Source: Ruminococcus sp. (GTDB lineage: Bacteria > Bacillota > Clostridia > Oscillospirales > Ruminococcaceae). From it: a stretch of 32,886 bases of DNA. The notes below the pieces were generated by a model. That model saw only the letters and a list, made by a program, of their open reading frames with translations. It was not told where the DNA came from and did not search any database. How positions within the stretch are numbered: the stretch's first letter is position 1; each line of letters begins with the position of its first letter. The stretch spans positions 1-32,886 of the forward strand of contig JAFTYF010000049.1 of NCBI GenBank assembly GCA_017461395.1, read 5' to 3'. Shown here in pieces: positions 22,719 to 30,730 of the stretch. The translations under genes and the position numbers were made by a program.

Positions 22719-25490
22719 TTAAGCCTCGATTGCGATTGCACATCTCTCACAAATTGTGGGATGTGTATGATTTGTTCCAACGTACTTGGAATAGCACCAA
22801 CATCTGTCGCACTTTTCGCCCTCAGCTCTTTCTACCTCAAATACAGTCTCACCCTCGGATTTCTCAACAGCAATTCCGGATACGATGAGTACCTCCTGAA
22901 GCTGATCAGAAAGAGCAGCATATCTGTCGTAATCATCTGCGCTGCTTCTGATAACGATCTTAGCCTCAAGCGACTTACCGATAGTCTTGGTATTTCTTGC
23001 TTCCTCAAGAACCTTATTTGCCTGTTCACGGGCAGCATAGAGGAAATTCCACTTGTCAACGAACTCTGTGCTGAATTCAATGCCAGACTTCTCAGGCATC
23101 TGATTGAGGAATACGCTTTCCTTGTCGTCAGATGATGTATGCGGCATGAACTGCCAGATTTCCTCAGCTGTGAAGGAAATGATAGGAGCTGCAAGTCTTG
23201 CAACAGCGCTGAGAATACGATACATAGCTGTCTGTGCAGAACGGCGAAGCTCAGAATCTTCCTTCTCGCAGTAAAGTCTGTCCTTGATGATATCAAGATA
23301 GAAGTTTGACATATCAATTACACAGAAGTTATGGATTGCGTGGAATGCAATATGGAAGTCAAATGCATTATAACCATCATTCACCTTGTCAATAAGAGCG
23401 TCAAGGCGCATAAGTGCCCATTTATCAAGCTCTGTGAGCTTATCATCAGAAACACTGTCAGTATCCGGCTCAAATCCCTTGCCGTTGCCGAGGTTTCCGA
23501 GAATAAATCTTGCTGTATTTCTGATCTTCTTGTAAGCGTCAGAAAGCTGTCCGATGATAGCCTTTGAAATTCTGATATCAGAGTGATAGTCAGAAGAAGC
23601 TACCCACAGACGGAGAATATCTGCACCATACTGATCTGTGATCTCGCTGGGATCAATTCCGTTGCCGAGAGACTTGTGCATTGTCTTTCCTTCGCCGTCA
23701 ACTACCCAGCCGTGTGTGCAGACAGCCTTATAAGGAGCTGTTCCCTTATATACAACGGATGTAAGGAGTGAAGACTGGAACCAGCCTCTGTACTGATCCG
23801 CACCTTCAAGATAGAGATCAGCAGGCCATGTAAGACTGTCAAAATCATCCATTACAGCAGTATGTGATACACCGCTGTCGAACCATACGTCCATGATGTC
23901 GTATTCCTTTGTGAATTCACCGCATCCGCACTCGCACTTTACGCTTGCAGGGATAAACTCGCTTGCATCCTTGATCCACCATGCGTCAGAGCCTTCCTTG
24001 CGGAAAAGTTCTGCTATTGCCTTGATAGTTTCATCTGTATAGATCGGCTTTCCGCAGTCCTTACAGTAAACAACAGGGATTGGTACACCCCATGTTCTCT
24101 GACGGGAGATACACCAGTCAGAACGGTCACGAACCATGCCCTTAATACGGTCCTCACCCCACTCAGGGATCCACTGAACATCCTCGATAGCCTTGATAGC
24201 TTCGTCCTTGAAGCCATTTACTGAGCAGAACCACTGCTCTGTAGCACGATAGATGATCGGGCTGTGGCAGCGCCAGCAGTGCGGATACTGATGCACGATT
24301 TTCTGAGTTGCAAGCATAGCGCCTGTTTCAACGAGCTTTGCAGCAATAGCCTTGTTAGCCTCATCGGTATCCATGCCCTCGAATTCGCCTGCTTCGGCAG
24401 TCTGCTTGCCCTTTGCGTCAACACATACGATAATTCCGATATCATCGTAATTCTTGCAGACCTCAAAGTCCTCTACACCGTAGCCAGGAGCAGTATGAAC
24501 GCATCCTGTACCACTTTCAAGAGTAACGTGATCGCCTACGATGATCGGTGAAGGACGATCATAGAGAGGATGCTTTGTCTTCATTCCTTCCAGCTCAGCA
24601 CCAGTGAAGATACCGTCAGTAGTATAATCAGTGATTCCGGCTGTTTCCATAGTAGTCTTTACAAGTTCTTCTGCCATAACGTAGTACTCATCGCCGTTCT
24701 TAACGAGAGTATAGTTATATTCAGGTCCCAGACAGATAGCAAGGTTGCCGGGGATTGTCCATGTTGTTGTAGTCCAGATAACGAAATACACCTTGGAAAG
24801 ATCAAGTCCCATTCCGGTGAAGATTCCTTTATCATCTGTAACATTGAATTTTACATAGATAGAATAGCAGGGATCGTTGGAATACTCGATCTCAGCCTCA
24901 GCAAGAGCTGTATTACAGTCAGGGCACCAATAAACCGGCTTAAGGCCCTTATACATATAGCCCTTCTTAGCCATTTCACCGAATACTTCTACCTGTCTTG
25001 CCTCGTATTCAGGGCGAAGTGTAAGGTAGGGGTAATCGTAATCTCCGATGGTTCCAAGTCTCTTGAACTGCTTCATCTGATTTGCAACGTGCATCATTGC
25101 GTAGTCATGGCAGTGCTTTCTCAGCTCTACAGGAGGAATTGCACCATTTTCAACGCCGATTGCCTTCATTGCCTTAAGCTCAATAGGCAGACCGTGAGTA
25201 TCCCAGCCCGGAACATAAGGAGCACAGAATCCGCTCATATTCTTGTATTTAACTATAAAGTCCTTCAATGTCTTGTTAAGGGCTGTGCCAAGGTGGATCT
25301 CACCGTTTGCATAGGGAGGTCCGTCATGAAGAATATAGGTTTTCTTTCCCTTATTCTTCTCGATCATCTTATAATAAAGCCTTTCGTTTTCCCATTTTTC
25401 AAGAGTCTCAGGCTCTCTTTTCGGCAGATTTCCACGCATAGGGAAATCTGTCTTAGGTAAGTTAAGCGTAGTATTGTAATCCTGTGCCAT
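22719..25490 (-). CDS. ileS: Isoleucine--tRNA ligase
   Basis: 923 residues, full bacterial length. Class I synthetase: the HIGH-type motif is ANGEIHLGTA near 61-70, and the KMSKS-type motif reads KTMHKSLGNG, a variant I associate with clostridial enzymes. An editing CP1 domain lies between (about 190-390; TTTTWTIPGNLAICLG, then CVHTAPGYGVEDFEV), and the anticodon-binding domain and a C-terminal zinc site (CDRCWCY and CERC) complete it. It charges tRNA-Ile and clears mischarged valine. The start is taken as ATG at 25490 (MAQDYNTTLNLPKTDFPMRG). The gap to divIVA (25491-25599) shows no T-box. A hairpin lies between the GGAGG and this ATG. Confidence 0.96.
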   Translation of the reverse strand: MAQDYNTTLNLPKTDFPMRGNLPKREPETLEKWENERLYYKMIEKNKGKKTYILHDGPPYANGEIHLGTALNKTLKDFIVKYKNMSGFCAPYVPGWDTHGLPIELKAMKAIGVENGAIPPVELRKHCHDYAMMHVANQMKQFKRLGTIGDYDYPYLTLRPEYEARQVEVFGEMAKKGYMYKGLKPVYWCPDCNTALAEAEIEYSNDPCYSIYVKFNVTDDKGIFTGMGLDLSKVYFVIWTTTTWTIPGNLAICLGPEYNYTLVKNGDEYYVMAEELVKTTMETAGITDYTTDGIFTGAELEGMKTKHPLYDRPSPIIVGDHVTLESGTGCVHTAPGYGVEDFEVCKNYDDIGIIVCVDAKGKQTAEAGEFEGMDTDEANKAIAAKLVETGAMLATQKIVHQYPHCWRCHSPIIYRATEQWFCSVNGFKDEAIKAIEDVQWIPEWGEDRIKGMVRDRSDWCISRQRTWGVPIPVVYCKDCGKPIYTDETIKAIAELFRKEGSDAWWIKDASEFIPASVKCECGCGEFTKEYDIMDVWFDSGVSHTAVMDDFDSLTWPADLYLEGADQYRGWFQSSLLTSVVYKGTAPYKAVCTHGWVVDGEGKTMHKSLGNGIDPSEITDQYGADILRLWVASSDYHSDIRISKAIIGQLSDAYKKIRNTARFILGNLGNGKGFEPDTDSVSDDKLTELDKWALMRLDALIDKVNDGYNAFDFHIAFHAIHNFCVIDMSNFYLDIIKDRLYCEKEDSELRRSAQTAMYRILSAVARLAAPIISFTAEEIWQFMPHTSSDDKESVFLNQMPEKSGIEFSTEFVDKWNFLYAAREQANKVLEEARNTKTIGKSLEAKIVIRSSADDYDRYAALSDQLQEVLIVSGIAVEKSEGETVFEVERAEGEKCDRCWCYSKYVGTNHTHPTICERCAIAIEA

Positions 25491-25498
25491 TTTTATTC

Positions 25499-25522
25499 GA
25501 TCCCTCTCAGCCGAGAGAGATC
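25499..25522 (-). promoter_or_regulatory. Hairpin between Shine-Dalgarno and start codon of ileS
   Basis: GATCCCTCTC and GAGAGAGATC (plus strand) pair over 10 positions with one mismatch, around a 4-base loop. On the minus strand the order is GGAGG (25526-25522), hairpin, GAATAAAA, ATG (25490). Unfolded, the site is about 31 bases from the ATG; folding would bring GGAG to roughly eight bases from it. Confidence 0.55.
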
Positions 25523-25599
25523 CTCCTTTCACACGTATTTCGTTTTATTGTAACAGCTCTGCATTTGCAGACCCGTCATTTATCGTTTCAGAACTTAAA

Positions 25600-26148
25600 T
25601 CAAGCTTCCTCAGCTGTTACAGCAGCAGCGATCTGTTCCGCTGTCTGAGCCTCAGCTGTCGCCTCTTCAAAGGTTTCAGGCATAGAAGAGATAAGTTCAA
25701 GATGAGACTTGTACATATCGAAAAGACTCTTCTTGAAATCTGCAACCTGCTGCTGAGCTTCGATAAGAGCTTCCTTTTCTCTTGCGATCTCCTCACGGTT
25801 GCGCTCCATAGCTTCAGCGTGCTGACGAGTCGCCTCATCTTCAAGCTCTGCAGCCTTAGCCTCAGCCTCAGCAATGATCTGCTCTGCCTTTTCCTTAGCC
25901 TCGTTAATTACCTGATGTCCCTGCTTCTGAGCACCGAGAAGAGCATCCTTAAGAGCATCCTCATCTCTCATATACTCACGAACCTTGTCAGCAAGAACCT
26001 GAATCTTGTTGTTTGACTCAATTCTCTCTCTTTCCATTTCATCAAGTTCTGCTTCGAGCTGTGAGAAAAATTCATCGATTTCTTCCTGCTTATAACCGAA
26101 AGCAGCTTTTTCAAATCTTTTATTCCTTACGTCCTTTGAAGTTATCAT
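25600..26148 (-). CDS. divIVA: DivIVA-family cell-division/polarity protein
   Basis: 182 residues. The N-terminal DivIVA membrane-targeting domain is clear (MITSKDVRNKRFEKAAFGYKQ, then EEIDEFFSQLEAELDEM), and almost all of residues 30-150 is predicted coiled coil with heptad-like Glu/Ala/Lys runs, suiting an oligomer that recognises curved membrane at septa and poles. The ATG at 26148 has GAGG nine bases upstream; the ATG at 26154 is only three bases from it. It follows ylmH and precedes ileS, as in other Firmicutes. Confidence 0.93.
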   Translation of the reverse strand: MITSKDVRNKRFEKAAFGYKQEEIDEFFSQLEAELDEMERERIESNNKIQVLADKVREYMRDEDALKDALLGAQKQGHQVINEAKEKAEQIIAEAEAKAAELEDEATRQHAEAMERNREEIAREKEALIEAQQQVADFKKSLFDMYKSHLELISSMPETFEEATAEAQTAEQIAAAVTAEEA

Positions 26149-26160
26149 TTTCATTCACCT

Positions 26161-26922
26161 CTAAATAAATTTACAAAGATTAATGTGTATACGACCTTTT
26201 TTTGTCTGACCGTTTATTTCTGATAAAACAAATCTTCCGCTGCCTCGAATCGAAAGAATATCACCGGCGTGAAGCTCCTGTGATACCGATGAAGCTTTGA
26301 AATGATTTATATCCACCTTTTCTGAGCGGATAAGCCTTGCAGCATTTTCTCTGCTTATTCCTGCTGCGAGACTTACAACACAGTCCAGCCGCAAAGACGC
26401 CACAGTTCCGCCGATATTCTGAAATTTCTGCCTGACTTCCATTTTAAACGGCTGATCGTCCGAAATTTTTACACCAGTACGTCCGATTTTTGAAACCGTT
26501 GACATGATAAGCCTTGCGGCAATTTCCATAACAAAAACCTGAGCAATTCCATCATCAACGACTATATCGCCGATCACCTCACGTTTAAGACGAAGCCCCA
26601 TGAAGGTTCCGAGAAAATCACGGTGAGTAAGCCTGTCCTCCTTCCTGAAGGTGAAGGTCAGGCATTTTATCGGAAATTCCTCTGTGATATAGTCCTCGTA
26701 ATAATCCGGAAAAACAGCGAGAATACATCTTTTTGCATCCGGATATCCGCCGTATAGCGTATGCATCAGCGAGCCTGCATTATAAGTGCACCAGCGGCTG
26801 ACTTCTGCACATTGTTTTTCGTCAAGAAAATTCGAAAAACAGCATACGCCGTCTCTTTCGCTTCGGCTTACGATATCACTCAGCCTTGCGGCAAAGAGCT
26901 TATCCTCTGCAGTGCTGTTCAT
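26161..26922 (-). CDS. ylmH: YlmH-family S4-domain RNA-binding protein
   Basis: 253 residues. The N-terminal region (about 10-170) is the YlmH-type domain with EDKLFAARLSDIVSRSERDG near the start, followed by LTHRDFLGTFMGLRLKREVIGDIVV, which is highly characteristic. The C-terminal S4 RNA-binding domain (about 178-245) begins LRLDCVVSLAAGISRENAARLI. YlmH is linked to division-cluster genes and, in recent Bacillus work, to ribosome rescue by family knowledge. Its ATG at 26922 overlaps the sepF stop by one base, so translation is coupled. divIVA follows. Confidence 0.93.
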   Translation of the reverse strand: MNSTAEDKLFAARLSDIVSRSERDGVCCFSNFLDEKQCAEVSRWCTYNAGSLMHTLYGGYPDAKRCILAVFPDYYEDYITEEFPIKCLTFTFRKEDRLTHRDFLGTFMGLRLKREVIGDIVVDDGIAQVFVMEIAARLIMSTVSKIGRTGVKISDDQPFKMEVRQKFQNIGGTVASLRLDCVVSLAAGISRENAARLIRSEKVDINHFKASSVSQELHAGDILSIRGSGRFVLSEINGQTKKGRIHINLCKFI

Positions 26923-27398
26923 CAGATGAATACGCCGTTATTTTCAAGCTCTCCTACAAGATCTTCACCGATAAATCCTACATTGTAGGGAGTGATGATA
27001 TAAGTCAGGTTTGCAACTGGCTTAAGGCTTCCTCCGTTAGCATATGCAACGCCTACGAGGAAGTCAATAATTCTTCTCTTATTTTCAGGAGAAGCTGTTT
27101 CAAGGTTAAGAACAACAGTTTTCTTAGCAATGAGATGATCAGCGATCTGCTTTGCATCTGTAAATGCAGAGGGCTTTACAAGCACTACCTGAAGCTGAGC
27201 TGTTGTCTGGATGTTTACAACCTTGTTTCTTCTTGTGCTGCTGCTTTCGCTGGAAGAACCTGTTGATTCCTCCTGATCACCGGATGAATATCCGGTACGC
27301 TCGCTGCGTGATGAGTGGCGCAGCGGAACATCTGTCTGTTCCATTTCTTCATCTTCGGGAGCGAAGAAAAATTCCTTGATGTTCTCAAAAAGTTTCAT
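26922..27398 (-). CDS. sepF: Cell-division protein SepF
   Basis: 158 residues. The N-terminal amphipathic membrane-binding helix (MKLFENIKEFFF) is followed by an acidic and Ser-rich linker (about 15-70) and then the SepF/DUF552 core (about 72-158: VVNIQTTAQLQVVLVKPSAF, VVLNLETASPENKRRIIDFLVGVAYANGGSL). SepF aligns FtsZ at the membrane during septation. The start is ATG at 27398 with ACGGAGTATAAAA; the longer frame to 27461 encodes a charged stretch that would precede the membrane helix and is unlikely. A leader inverted repeat is noted separately. Confidence 0.94.
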   Translation of the reverse strand: MKLFENIKEFFFAPEDEEMEQTDVPLRHSSRSERTGYSSGDQEESTGSSSESSSTRRNKVVNIQTTAQLQVVLVKPSAFTDAKQIADHLIAKKTVVLNLETASPENKRRIIDFLVGVAYANGGSLKPVANLTYIITPYNVGFIGEDLVGELENNGVFI

Positions 27399-27413
27399 TT
27401 TTATACTCCGTTT

Positions 27414-27458
27414 CTCCGCATTTTTTATTTCTTTTTCATCTTCGGAATCAATGCGGAG
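27414..27458 (-). repeat. Inverted repeat in the sepF leader
   Basis: CTCCGCAT (27414-27421) and ATGCGGAG (27451-27458) are perfect 8-base complements separated by 29 bases, between ylmE and sepF. The arm nearest sepF lies six bases upstream of the GGAG ribosome site. A second small repeat, CATCCCGAGATG (27459-27470), adjoins it. Confidence 0.5.
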
Positions 27459-27496
27459 CATCCCGAGATGTTTCGGCTCTTTGCCGGTTTATCTAG

Positions 27497-28183
27497 CTAT
27501 TTATAATTTCTTGCACCGAACAGTCCTGTACCGATACGCACAATAGTGGAACCATACTTTACTGCCTGTACATAGTCATGAGTCATTCCCATTGAAAGTG
27601 TATCCATGGAATATTTTTCTTTGAATCTGCTGTAAAGCTCCTGCATTCTTCCGAGATAGATATCGCTTCTGGCAGGAGGCGGGATCGTCATAAGTCCCTT
27701 TATCCTAACACCATCCAGAGAAGATATCTGTTCAAGAAGATCTTTCAGCTCAGTAGGTGCAATACCGTTTTTTGATTCCTCGCCGCCGATATTCACCTCG
27801 CAGAGAATCTCCATAATCTTATTATTGCCAACTGCAAGGCGGCTTATTTCCTGGGCAAGCTTAAAACTGTCCACAGACTGTATCATGCTCATGGAATTGA
27901 TTATATATTTCACTTTATTTGTCTGTAAATGACCTATAAAGTGAATGTCAGCTCTTTTGTCGTAAAGCTCTGCCTTTGACTGATATTCCTGAACCCTGTT
28001 TTCGCCTAAAAGGCTAAGTCCAAGATCAAAAACGCAGTTTACCGTCTCAGCAGGAACAGTCTTTGTTACTGCCATAATATCGATTTTATCGCTGCTGCTG
28101 CGGTATTTTTCAATAGCCTCGCCGATATTTTCACGGATCACCCTGAGATTTTCTCTGATCACTTCAAAGCTGTTATTTTCCAT
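27497..28183 (-). CDS. ylmE: YggS/YlmE-family PLP-binding homeostasis protein
   Basis: 228 residues, alanine-racemase-like barrel. K41 in MAVTKTVPAE is the expected pyridoxal-phosphate lysine; HFIGHLQTNKVKYII, CEVNIGGEESKNGI, GLMTIPPP, SMGMTHDYVQAVKYGSTIVRIGTGLFG are family signatures. It keeps free PLP levels in balance rather than catalysing a known reaction. The ATG at 28183 has GAAGGTG nine bases upstream and overlaps the end of the HlyD-like gene by 11 bases. It sits 5' of sepF, the usual order. Confidence 0.94.
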   Translation of the reverse strand: MENNSFEVIRENLRVIRENIGEAIEKYRSSSDKIDIMAVTKTVPAETVNCVFDLGLSLLGENRVQEYQSKAELYDKRADIHFIGHLQTNKVKYIINSMSMIQSVDSFKLAQEISRLAVGNNKIMEILCEVNIGGEESKNGIAPTELKDLLEQISSLDGVRIKGLMTIPPPARSDIYLGRMQELYSRFKEKYSMDTLSMGMTHDYVQAVKYGSTIVRIGTGLFGARNYK

Positions 28184-29429
28184 TCTGATCAACACCTTCA
28201 GTCATTATATCATCGTAAAGAGCGAGGTAACTGCTGTCATCCTCATGAATCTTAGAAAGAACATAGTCGCTGCCCTCATATATTACGTCAATCTTCTTGA
28301 ACTCGATTTGTTCACCTTTAAGGATATATACTCCTTTGAGCGAAACTTCGCCGGAAGTTTTTCCGTTCTCGTCAACGACCTTCTGCTTATCAAAACGTAT
28401 TGCCTCACGGGGAACCTTAAGACCTCTGAAATCGCCCATGACAAGCTCGATTTTTTCTGTTCTGTGCTGCACGAGATCATAATTGAACAGACTGCATTCA
28501 AGAATAATAAGACTTCTTTTCGGATCGCCCTCATCACGGACGTCGTAAATAACGGCATCAACGTATTCCGCTGACGATTCAAGCCTGAGTTTAACGTGAG
28601 AACCTATATTGTATTCCTTGCGTGAGTTGTCAACCTCACCGGCGATATACCAGTGATAGCCTTCAACAAGCTTTCCGACAATATTGGAATCTGTTTTTCT
28701 TTCATCCTTGATCTCATCAATTTTATCAAGCGTCAGACTATCAAGTTTTTTGCTTGTAAGCTCTCCTTCGTATCCGTCGCAATAACTTACGAAGTATGCA
28801 GGCCTGTCCGATTTAACCGTCTCGACAGACTTTGATGACTGCCTTGTCAGCTGATTCAGTTCCGACCTGAGATCGGATATCTGCTGTTCAAAGCCGTCCA
28901 CCTCATTTGTTATGATCTGATAGGTACTCATCTGGACAAGAAGGTTTTCCTTTGATTCGCTAAAAGCCTCATAATTTCCCATGTCCCTGCATAGTATAAG
29001 ATTACGATAGCTTTCCTTTATACCTGCGGAAACAGAGGAGGGCTGAGCCGATTCAAGCGTTCCCGGATTCTGTATTTTTTCGAGGATATCAAGTTCCTTA
29101 GTAAGGCTTTCTATCTGATGATTTATGACTATCTGATTTTCATCGGAATAAACCTCTGCAATAACGCTTCCGCTGCCGACCTTTCCTCCATCGGAGACAT
29201 TGTAGCTGAGCACACCGTTTCCGCTGTAGGTCACGGGAATCTCATCACGGATAAAAACGCCCTTGAATTCTATTGAAGCTGTTGCCTCGGATATGAGAGC
29301 GCTTTCTGTATTGCTTTCCCTGTTGCGGAAATTATACACGATACTTATAAAAATCACAACAAAGAGCACAATAACAGCGTTCCGCAGCACCTTGACCATC
29401 GTGCTGCTTTCCGATTTAAAAAAGCGCAT
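28173..29429 (-). CDS. HlyD-like membrane-fusion/adaptor protein
   Basis: 418 residues. One membrane helix (about 12-33, VLRNAVIVLFVVIFISIVYNF) precedes an extracytoplasmic part: a lipoyl/barrel-sandwich half (GVFIRDEIPVTYSGNGVLSYNVSDGGKVGSGSVIAEVYS), a coiled-coil hairpin (about 105-210), then a beta-barrel region (VGSHVKLRLESSAEYVDAVIYDV) and end. This layout is that of HlyD/RND periplasmic adaptors, but no transporter gene is adjacent; similar proteins occur near sepF in Clostridia, as far as I recall. It may serve the division site or cell envelope. ATG at 29429 with AAGGTGATCTG. Confident on architecture, not on role. Confidence 0.8.
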   Translation of the reverse strand: MRFFKSESSTMVKVLRNAVIVLFVVIFISIVYNFRNRESNTESALISEATASIEFKGVFIRDEIPVTYSGNGVLSYNVSDGGKVGSGSVIAEVYSDENQIVINHQIESLTKELDILEKIQNPGTLESAQPSSVSAGIKESYRNLILCRDMGNYEAFSESKENLLVQMSTYQIITNEVDGFEQQISDLRSELNQLTRQSSKSVETVKSDRPAYFVSYCDGYEGELTSKKLDSLTLDKIDEIKDERKTDSNIVGKLVEGYHWYIAGEVDNSRKEYNIGSHVKLRLESSAEYVDAVIYDVRDEGDPKRSLIILECSLFNYDLVQHRTEKIELVMGDFRGLKVPREAIRFDKQKVVDENGKTSGEVSLKGVYILKGEQIEFKKIDVIYEGSDYVLSKIHEDDSSYLALYDDIMTEGVDQNGK

Positions 29430-29438
29430 CAGATCACC

Positions 29439-29678
29439 TTATTCGCCTTTTTCAGATGAATCCAGAATAGATACAGATTTTGCAGGAATTATTGTTGAGA
29501 TCGCATGCTTGTAAACGACCTGCTGCTTACCATCGCAGTCAAAGATAACAACATAGCTGTCGAAGCCTCTTACCATACCCTTGAACTGAAATCCGTTGGT
29601 AAGGATTATAGTAACCATTATCCTGTCTTTTCTGCACTGATTGAGAAATACATCCTGAAGATTAATTGCCTTGTTCAT
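29439..29678 (-). CDS. hfq: RNA chaperone Hfq
   Basis: 79 residues. Sm-like hexameric RNA chaperone: [24 protein letters not shown] (Sm1 with the proximal-face Gln), [13 protein letters not shown], and the Sm2 signature [10 protein letters not shown]. It should bind U-rich RNAs and A-rich tracts. The ATG at 29678 has GGAG seven bases upstream; the ATG at 29684 nearly touches it. Order mutL-miaA-hfq matches many bacteria. Confidence 0.96.
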   Translation of the reverse strand: MNKAINLQDVFLNQCRKDRIMVTIILTNGFQFKGMVRGFDSYVVIFDCDGKQQVVYKHAISTIIPAKSVSILDSSEKGE

Positions 29679-29756
29679 ACACATTCTCCTTTTTTTTTAT
29701 TATGTTCCTGCTTTCATCCAGACAAAACTTCATCTGAATAGAAATACACACTATAC

Positions 29757-29765
29757 ATTATATCA
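29757..29765 (-). promoter_or_regulatory. Possible extended -10 promoter for hfq
   Basis: TGATATAAT on the minus strand, overlapping the miaA stop region and about 79 bases before the hfq start. The -10 is perfect and extended; no good -35 was found, so this is tentative. Confidence 0.4.
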
Positions 29766-30713
29766 TATATTCCAGTAATTTGCTATACATTTTTCAGATT
29801 TTTCTAAAATTTTATTCTTTTTATTAAATTCATCCAAAAATATCCACTGAATGCGTGGATTTTTCCTAAACCACGTCAATTGTCTCTTGGCATATCGTCG
29901 TGTTTCTTGTTTGATTTTATCGATACACGCTTCAAGAGACTCCTCTCCTTCAAAAAACGGGATAAATTCCTTGAACCCTATCGCATTGGCTGCCGTCTTC
30001 ATTCCGCCGTGATCGTACAGTTCCCGTGCTTCATTAACGAGTCCTCTTTCAGCCATTTCGTCCACACGGAGATTAATTCTGTCATAAAGCTTCTGACGGT
30101 CATGATAATTCAGCCCGATGATAAGTGAATCATAAGGCGACTCCTCAGTGCGGCTTTCTTTTTTCAGCTCGCTGAATTTTCTTCCTGTGACGTGATATAC
30201 CTCCAGTGCACGGACAACCCTGACAGTATTATTCGGATGAATCGATTCTGCCGCCTCAGGATCAACTTCCACAAGTCTGCCATGAAGTGCTTCATTTCCC
30301 TCTTGTGCGGCAAATGCATAGAGCGTTTCACGATAAGCTTCATCGCTTCCGCCCTCTGAAAACTTCACGTTTTCAAGCAGAGAATCAATATAAAGTCCTG
30401 TTCCGCCAACAATCACCGGAAGCTTTCCCCGACTGAGAACTTCATCAATCTTCTCACGGGCAAGGCGGACATAATCAGCGGCACTGAATACGATATCCCT
30501 GTCCAGAAAATCTATAAGATGATGCGGGATTCCCTGCATTTCATCCTCTGTCGGCTTTGCAGAAGCAATATCCATTCCCTTATAAATCTGCATGGAATCG
30601 GCGGAAATAACCTCTCCGCCATATTTTTTTGCAAGCTCGACGCCCAGCCATGTCTTTCCCGATGCTGTTGGACCTGCAACGGCAAGGACACGGGGTTTAT
30701 TATTGTTATGCAT
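29763..30713 (-). CDS. miaA: tRNA dimethylallyltransferase
   Basis: 316 residues. It adds a dimethylallyl group to A37 of tRNAs reading UNN codons, including tRNA-Phe. Motifs: P-loop GPTASGKT at 14-21, ADSMQIYKGMDIASAKPT, GIPHHLIDFLD, VGGTGLYIDSLL, and YAKRQLTWFRKNPRIQW at the C-terminal side. The ATG at 30713 has GGAG seven bases upstream; the ATG at 30719 is one base from it. The mutL stop lies 17 bases before this start. Confidence 0.95.
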   Translation of the reverse strand: MHNNNKPRVLAVAGPTASGKTWLGVELAKKYGGEVISADSMQIYKGMDIASAKPTEDEMQGIPHHLIDFLDRDIVFSAADYVRLAREKIDEVLSRGKLPVIVGGTGLYIDSLLENVKFSEGGSDEAYRETLYAFAAQEGNEALHGRLVEVDPEAAESIHPNNTVRVVRALEVYHVTGRKFSELKKESRTEESPYDSLIIGLNYHDRQKLYDRINLRVDEMAERGLVNEARELYDHGGMKTAANAIGFKEFIPFFEGEESLEACIDKIKQETRRYAKRQLTWFRKNPRIQWIFLDEFNKKNKILEKSEKCIANYWNI

Positions 30714-30730
30714 CTTCATTCTCCTTGTTA

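Noticed and set aside
24570-25460. 296-codon plus-strand ORF opposite ileS
   Set aside because: ileS is certain on the minus strand; the opposite frame has no recognisable domain and no start signal.
25531-25599. T-box leader for ileS
   Set aside because: ileS in Firmicutes often has one, but the gap after divIVA is too short and lacks the AGAG, GGTG and TGGN elements.
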